A stretch of 64,000 bases of DNA from Pezizomycotina sp. ARF18 (Eukaryota > Ascomycota), in NCBI GenBank assembly GCA_002224055.1, contig AZLU01000036.1, positions 105,106-169,105 of the forward strand. The letters are read 5' to 3'. The notes beneath the pieces were generated by a model, which saw only the letters and a list, made by a program, of their open reading frames with translations, ran no database searches and was not told the origin of the DNA. Below, one piece after another: positions 58,153-64,000 of the stretch (the first letter of the stretch is position 1; each line of letters starts with the position of its first letter). The translations under genes and the position numbers were made by a program.

Positions 58153-61100
58153 TTATCTGCCGATAAGGGCGATAGAGAGATTATGGAGGTCTGCATGATA
58201 CGCTATAATGTATACTGACGCGAAATTGAATTAGCATGATCCGTCGCCTGAAAAGAAAGTTTGCTCAAGAAGGCTCTTTCTGGGATTTTGTCCAAACTTA
58301 CATGAAACGTTGAGTTCTCTTTACTAGCAAAGCAATATAGCGATAAGTGGATACAATTCTTAGTTAGATCAACCTATAATATGTCATATGGGAATGCGAA
58401 AGTTCTTTCTTCTAGAAGGCTTCGCGCCTTTTATATTGCGAAGAGCGCTATGAAAGACGCTGTCCGGTTAAAGTTCCCGGGACGTGAGTTGCACATATTT
58501 TAAAAATGAGCCGTATGGCTCCATCGATCTTTCGTGACGTCGGCAGTTACCAAGCCTTTGGGCTGCGTCTAGGGTTCACTCAAGGGTCCGAGACGATAAT
58601 TTCGGGGATGCAAACCTTTATAAGAAAATGACAGATCCCAAGATTTAGTACGAGCTGAGTATTCCCCTAGCGACCTTTACGAGCACACTCGGAGCGGGTT
58701 TATCATAAAACGATTAGATCTATACTTAGGATTTATCGACACATTATCATATGACGATGAAACGGTGCTGCCGTTTTAGTTTGTCTTTGTGCGGGTGGAT
58801 TAATGACCCGCATAAAAATACTATTATCGTTTTCCCTAGCCCTTTTTATATCGTGTTACAGATTAAAAGGTCCTATTTTTTTTTTTTTTTGCACGATCTT
58901 TTAGAAAACCTCTTGATACAATTTGGGAACAAGTTCGCCTCAATCAATTAACACCCGCTCCGCTAATTACTCGAATTGTATGTTTCCTCCTATCGCGATA
59001 TCGGGCCGCGGCCACGTTTCCTGAAAGGATTAGAACAACCCTTTTCGCTCGGCGACTCCGCTCGCATCGCACGTTCGGCAGGGACCAAAATGTCTTGGCA
59101 ATATTATATATGAACAGAACGCTGAGCGCAATCTGAATCAACTCTAGAACAATTATTATTAGCATGTTTCTTATATAAATGCCCACAAGGGTCTGGGGGT
59201 ACGTATTCGCTAAGAAAGATAATCACACTAGTTAACTCGAGTTACGATATACAAGTATTTGGACGCGGGTTTTTGCTAGTTTACGATGCCAAAGTTCGGT
59301 ACTTGATCGGATCCGGTCAACTTTAAGCTACCAGATATTCATTCTGGGACCGGGTAGCGACGCCTGTACTAAGAACAGAAGCGATTCATATATAGTGGAG
59401 TGAACTATCATGATCATGCTTTAGACTCTTGAGAAACACTTTCTCCCAGCGCATTCGTCAACATGTTCTACGTCGCTGATTATGTCCCATGTTCCACCCC
59501 TTTATACCTTTCGGGTGACACAATTTAATAACGTGGAGAGAATATACATCATGAGATTAATGTATATTTTTCTGTACGAGAATATTCTGCGTAAAGCGGG
59601 CAATCGTATGGCAGCAAAAAGTATTATTCTCGATAAGGAAGATAAGGCGATACAAGGGAGATATTTGCGGTGTCGAGGCTACTCTAGAGTCAAAAGATGA
59701 CTCGGCGGCCGGCGTCCATACCCCGACGCTTCAAGTTGAGGAATCCTCCTCTTCGGGTGACCTAGATCTACAAACCAATGGGCTAAATGGAGGGCATACG
59801 GAAATAGACCAGGCCTACGTACGCTCAGCGCGGGTCGAGTCCCGCTGTGGTGTCGATACCCTCCTCGATTTAGTATATATCGTCGGAGTCGCCCCTATTA
59901 TCCGCTCGTAGGAACGCTCTCTCCTATTACTATTCTAGGAAACATTCAAGTATATTATTCTATAAAAGACACACTCTTAGAAGCTGAAGATGCTAAAAAT
60001 AATGAATAGCAATGCTATATATACTGCAAGCTAATTTATATTTTCTTATCAATCCTTCAAGAGCGGAGTCGCTGGGTTTCAATGAACTCCAACATTATCC
60101 GCAAAATTCCCTTCTCCAGTTATAATCTTGGGAATGGTAGACATCAAGATTTTATATCCACTTCGCCAACAAGAGTCTCACATATTTTAGTCTACTAGTT
60201 TGGACTGCGCATGCATTCTGATTCCAGCCAATAATCTAGTCACGTCTCGTGCCGTGTTTCCCCGAAGGACCAAAAATCCGGGAAGCTGAAGCCTTGCATA
60301 ATGCGAATGCGGTCCAGTTAAAGATCGGAGAATCTTTGTGGCAACTCCACACTTTTGGACAAAATTGGTCCCACTAATGCGAACCCGTCCACGATAACCA
60401 TGCCTGTGGGATGAAATTGACACAAGGCACTCTGGGATAAAAAATTTTTTTTTCAAGTTATAAATCCAATCGAAATCCGTCATGTTACTTAAAGGTTGAT
60501 CCTCCAAGGACGAAGCCTCCGTTAGATATAACTTTTAAATCATTTTAAATAGCCCTTGAATCTGAATCCGAATATCTTGGCGCGAGTTCATGCGTGCGAA
60601 TACACAGAAGTGGAGACCTTACGTCTTTTGCACGGTAGTGACTTTACGTGTAGCACCCGGTATCCATTACCGGTAGTTTGGAGTTTGTTCAAAGGCTAAT
60701 GCTTTTCTTGTCCAAAAAAAAGCACGAGTTACGATTCGACATCCTTCAGCCCCGCTCTAGATACCTTTTCGAAGTTTGCTTCGCTCAGATAGTTTTAGAT
60801 AGATGCGATACATACGTTTGTTTCTATTTCCCCACATGATATCATGCTTTTCATGGACCACAAGCCCGATCTCGATGCATTGCATTAGCAACCTCTCACC
60901 TACGCGCCAAATCCTAAGTGGGATGTCCGTGGAATCAGCTACTGGGGTAGTTTCTTTACGGACTGCCAATAACCACTACGGCTCGACTTATTATTTTCGA
61001 ATACGCGGATAAAATTCTCAGATCCATCTTCTAGTCTCATCAGATCTTATTTAATTTTATAAATATCAGAGGTCCCTCTCCCATTCCTCATTCGCTCCTC

Positions 61101-61216
61101 TCATTTCCTCGATTGGCTCGAAATAGCATCAATAAACTTCCTTATTGTCCTATATTTTGGTTTCATATTCTCAAAGTGAAGAGTAGTAAGAAAATAGAAA
61201 GATACACTCATACAAT
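58153..61216. other. AT-rich spacer upstream of the tyrosinase
   Basis: No supported gene. GC-richer patches at 58980-59100 and 59700-59900 contain short ORFs without family signal. A TATAAATA box at 61058-61065 lies about 150 bp upstream of the tyrosinase ATG. Confidence 0.4.
61058..61065 (+). promoter_or_regulatory. TATA box of the tyrosinase gene
   Basis: TATAAATA followed by a pyrimidine-rich stretch (CCTCTCCCATTCCTC, 61072-61090), about 150 bp before the ATG at 61217. This is a typical fungal core-promoter layout. Confidence 0.4.
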
Positions 61217-63600
61217 ATGGCTGAAACTTATGCAATCATGGGTATCCAAGTCGGTAAGAGCGGGGATGCCGTACCACTACGAGTCGAAGCCGATAGCTGG
61301 TACCCACCAAAAACGCCGGAGCAGGCATGCCAGGTGTCTCTCTTCGTCCTCGCTCTCAAGTTCTTCATGGAATGCACCAGACGACAAGCTATCATTCTTT
61401 CAAGTTGCTGGTATGCTTTCTAACCTAGTAAAACTTCTGCTTGCAAAGTAGGGTTTAACTGACAAATGAAATTATTGCAAGGGATTCATGGGTTGCCATA
61501 CGAGCCCTGGATGAGGTTACGGCTGCTAAAACCCCAAACCAGGGTTATTGCACTCATGGCAGTATACTGTTCCCAAACTGGCACGGACCTTACATGCTTT
61601 TGTACAAGGTTAGGAGGTACTTCGGCCTATCTGTAAATCTTTTTGATTTCTAACCTGAATGAAATCTATAGCAACGCCTTTACGAAACCATGGTCAAAGA
61701 AATTGTTTTAAAATATGAAGAAGTAGACCGACCGCGGCTTTAGGCGGCTGCAGATAGCTTCCGACTCCCTTACTAGGATTGGGCAGTGAAGAAGGGTGAA
61801 GGAGAAAACAAGAACTACGATCTGCCACGACTCGCTAAAGACGTCAAGATCAGCATCATTAACTATGATGAACAGAACATTGAGGTTGACAACCGAGTAT
61901 ATAAGTTTACTATGCCAGGCAGCGAGCGTATGGGCTGCTGTGGCGTCATGGACCTCCAGGAAACTAACAAAAATATACCGGGACATGCTACACCTTTCCG
62001 GTAACACCGCCCTTGGCCACAGCACCCCCCCTCTTTCCCTCTAATACTTTTGAAATTCTCCGGCTAATCTTTTAAAGTACTCAAAATCAAGGCAAGTAGC
62101 CGATGGGCGCGTTACGAACCGCAATCGACGACGGTTTCTACAGAGTGGACGAACGGCTTCGTGGACAACGAGAAGGCTGCCAAAGCACTTCAGGCGCATG
62201 AGTGGTATAACAAAGTGGAAAGGTTACGTATCAACGAGATGGTATATCGGCTTTTCCTGCCCAGATATGTCGAGATGTATGAGAAGTTCGCTACCACAAA
62301 TTCGCACGACCCGGTTGCGCCGTCCACATGGCTCTCCCTCGAAGCAATCCAAAATAATATTCATAATTGGACGGGCGGCTTTGATGGTTTTATGGGACAC
62401 ATGAAAGATGTCCCGGTTGCCTCGTTTGATCCAATATTCTGGATGCATCATGCGTGCGTACCACGCTTTCTCACTAATACCGAAGACTTTAGATGCTAAC
62501 AAATATTGTGTAGGAATATTGATCGTCTCTATGCTATCTGGCAGACCTTGAACGATGATAAATGGTTTGAAGATACTAAGCTTAAGGAGAAAGACGGTAC
62601 TTGGGCAATCCCGCAAGGAGTCGTCGAAAAGCCAGATACTCCTTTAGCACCTTTCCACGTGGACACTAAGGAACGTATTACACCTCCGATACTGCAGGTA
62701 CTGGTTTCCGCTTGGTTACTCATTTCCAGAACTACAAAAATGGCTTCCGAAATATAAAAACGAACACGGCGAGTTGATAAAGGTTGTGCCTCGGTGATGT
62801 CACGACCCAGGTGAAATCGCTTTTATGACTCCGGCTTGTGGGAAGAGCGGCAGCAGGACGACTACCTCGTTACGTGAAGTACAAGAGGTTAGTTTCCCAA
62901 AATTTATCCTTTATTAAGGTTTCTCATGGAGGTACAGTGTGAATGTTCTCCAAATTGATGTGTTACTCAAGGTTTATTTACTAATTCATCTATAGAGTTG
63001 CCTTTTGATGTGTCCATACACCATTTACTTATATCTGGTGACTTGGAAAGGACTATTCGGTCTTCTGCAAGATCATCCCGGTATGGTCGGAATGGTTTAT
63101 ACTTCAGCAATCATATATCAGAATCCCGCCGCTCCAGGCTGTGCTAATTGCTGCGAAAAGGCGTTGAACGATAGAGTATTCCTTCGGCCAGCTGCCGCTT
63201 ACTGGCGCACTCGGTCACCACCCAAGTTCTCAGATCTGTTTGCCGACGCTCGAGCGAGAGGATGTCAACAGTTACCTGAAAGAAACGCTCCACTGGAAGA
63301 TCAAAGACTGTACGTACAGATGATTGCTTTTTTCTTTCTTTCTTTTTTTTTAATACTGGCGATATTTTGCCCATTTGCTTACTTTGGAATTGAATTTTAG
63401 AGTTCGGGAATTTATTTTACCATCCCGATGACGATCCTTTTGTTGAGTACGAGTGATCCAAGGAATAAAACGCCACGTTGACCGCATTGCCGACCTAGGA
63501 GTCCCCGAATAATGCCGGAACTGCCGAGAACGACTACGATCCCCCCCTCTGGAGGACGGCAACAAATACCATGCACGGTGGCTTTGGATTTGCGCCTCCT
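61217..63600 (+). pseudogene. Tyrosinase (polyphenol oxidase) with disrupted copper centre
   Basis: Tyrosinases oxidise phenols to quinones with two copper ions, for melanin. Probable exons are 61217-61410, 61482-61608, 61672-62000, about 62090-62453, 62514-62696 and further ones to about 63600. CuA has IHGLPYEPW, then [16 protein letters not shown] (thioether Cys-x-His and second His) and QRLYETM. CuB has IHNWTGG, GHMKDVPVASFDPIFWMHH and NIDRLYAIWQTLN. The C-terminal lid domain is recognisable (GYSFPELQKW, GCANC, YLKETLHWKIKD). Damage: in-frame TAG at 61741 and 61774 (the second in the PYWDWA motif), and the first CuB His of the usual EAIHNNIH is Gln (EAIQNNIH). Frame shifts near 61360, 61500 and 62720 resemble the length errors elsewhere. 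Two stops plus a lost ligand make a non-functional gene most likely. Confidence 0.78.
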
Positions 63601-64000
63601 AGTGGCACTTTCACTCTACGATGCTGAAATCACTCGTAGAAGGTTTTAAGGATATATAAGACAAAGCGGAATTCATAATAGCATGACTTGTGGCTCCCCC
63701 GGGAATGCATTCCTTCACTCTATGCACTTTTGTCCAGTTCATTATGTGAATTAAAAAACCGCGAGATCTTCAGTCTAGGACCTGTAGGTCACAAAGCAAT
63801 AGTACAAATTTGTAGAAATTCTGAGAAAGCGTAATTTTATCTTTTTCTTATACAACCGTGAGATCAAGCTAAACATTTCTGAGCCAATAACAGATTGCGG
63901 AGCATAAAAAAATGTGTCCTTATAGATCTCCAAGTAAAGGCACTTGCTAGCTTAACTGATTTTGAACAATATTCAAAAATTAACAGGGAAGAGCGCATCA
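63601..64000. other. AT-rich sequence downstream of the tyrosinase
   Basis: No ORF or RNA gene is seen before the window edge. Confidence 0.45.

Noticed and set aside
59829-59846. GGGTCGAGTCCCGC resembling a tRNA T-arm
   Set aside because: The loop is one base short of the usual GGTTCGANTCC and no D-arm, anticodon arm or acceptor stem can be built around it.
1-64000. CRISPR array, bacterial operon or prophage
   Set aside because: The gene structure is eukaryotic with spliceosomal introns, and no regularly spaced identical repeats with unique spacers were seen.

Overview
This window looks like nuclear DNA from a filamentous fungus, most likely an ascomycete of the Pezizomycotina type; the species cannot be named from sequence alone. 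The reasons are short spliceosomal introns (GTAAG/GTATG...CAG or TAG), a fungal-type Cft2/CPSF100 gene, an HSL-type alpha/beta hydrolase, small secreted cysteine-rich proteins, a tyrosinase, a Ty1/copia-like Gag relic, and stop mutations of the kind made by repeat-induced point mutation (RIP). Gene density is low. GC-rich coding islands sit in AT-rich spacer with many long T-tracts.

Layout. 1-0.3 kb: 3' end of an unknown plus-strand gene. 0.3-4.6 kb: AT-rich spacer. 4.6-6.2 kb: two unrecognised minus-strand genes, one with TLKTE repeats and one with a tandemly duplicated exon pair. 6.2-8.9 kb: spacer. 8.9-21.2 kb: a mosaic repeat region built from one acidic, Ser-rich protein-coding repeat family in both orientations, plus minisatellites and an inverted pair of motif arrays. 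22.4-25.6 kb: CFT2 (minus). 27.2-28.6 kb: an intact alpha/beta hydrolase (plus), divergent from CFT2. 29.3-35.8 kb: four related secreted proteins (all minus) whose cysteines fall in the hydrophobin order C-CC-C-C-CC-C. 36-42 kb: spacer with a possible decayed fifth member. 42.3-43.6 kb: a TMEM86/YhhN lysoplasmalogenase-type membrane protein. 47.1-53.0 kb: three members of a second secreted cysteine-rich family with an EYWC motif. 54.8-55.3 kb: a small unrecognised protein. 57.4-58.2 kb: an isolated copia-type Gag fragment. 61.2-63.6 kb: a full-length but damaged tyrosinase.

A point that affects almost every gene: CFT2, the TMEM86 gene, both secreted families, the 5.0-kb and 55-kb genes, the Gag relic and the tyrosinase are broken by single-base shifts. 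Most of these shifts coincide with a homopolymer that is one base too short. This looks like base-calling error in an unpolished assembly rather than gene decay. The tyrosinase is the exception, because it also has two in-frame stops and a lost copper ligand. Coordinates for these genes are therefore spans, not clean ORFs.

Functionally the window mixes housekeeping genes (mRNA 3' processing, lipid metabolism, ester hydrolysis) with two local expansions of secreted cysteine-rich proteins. Those two clusters are the most interesting content.
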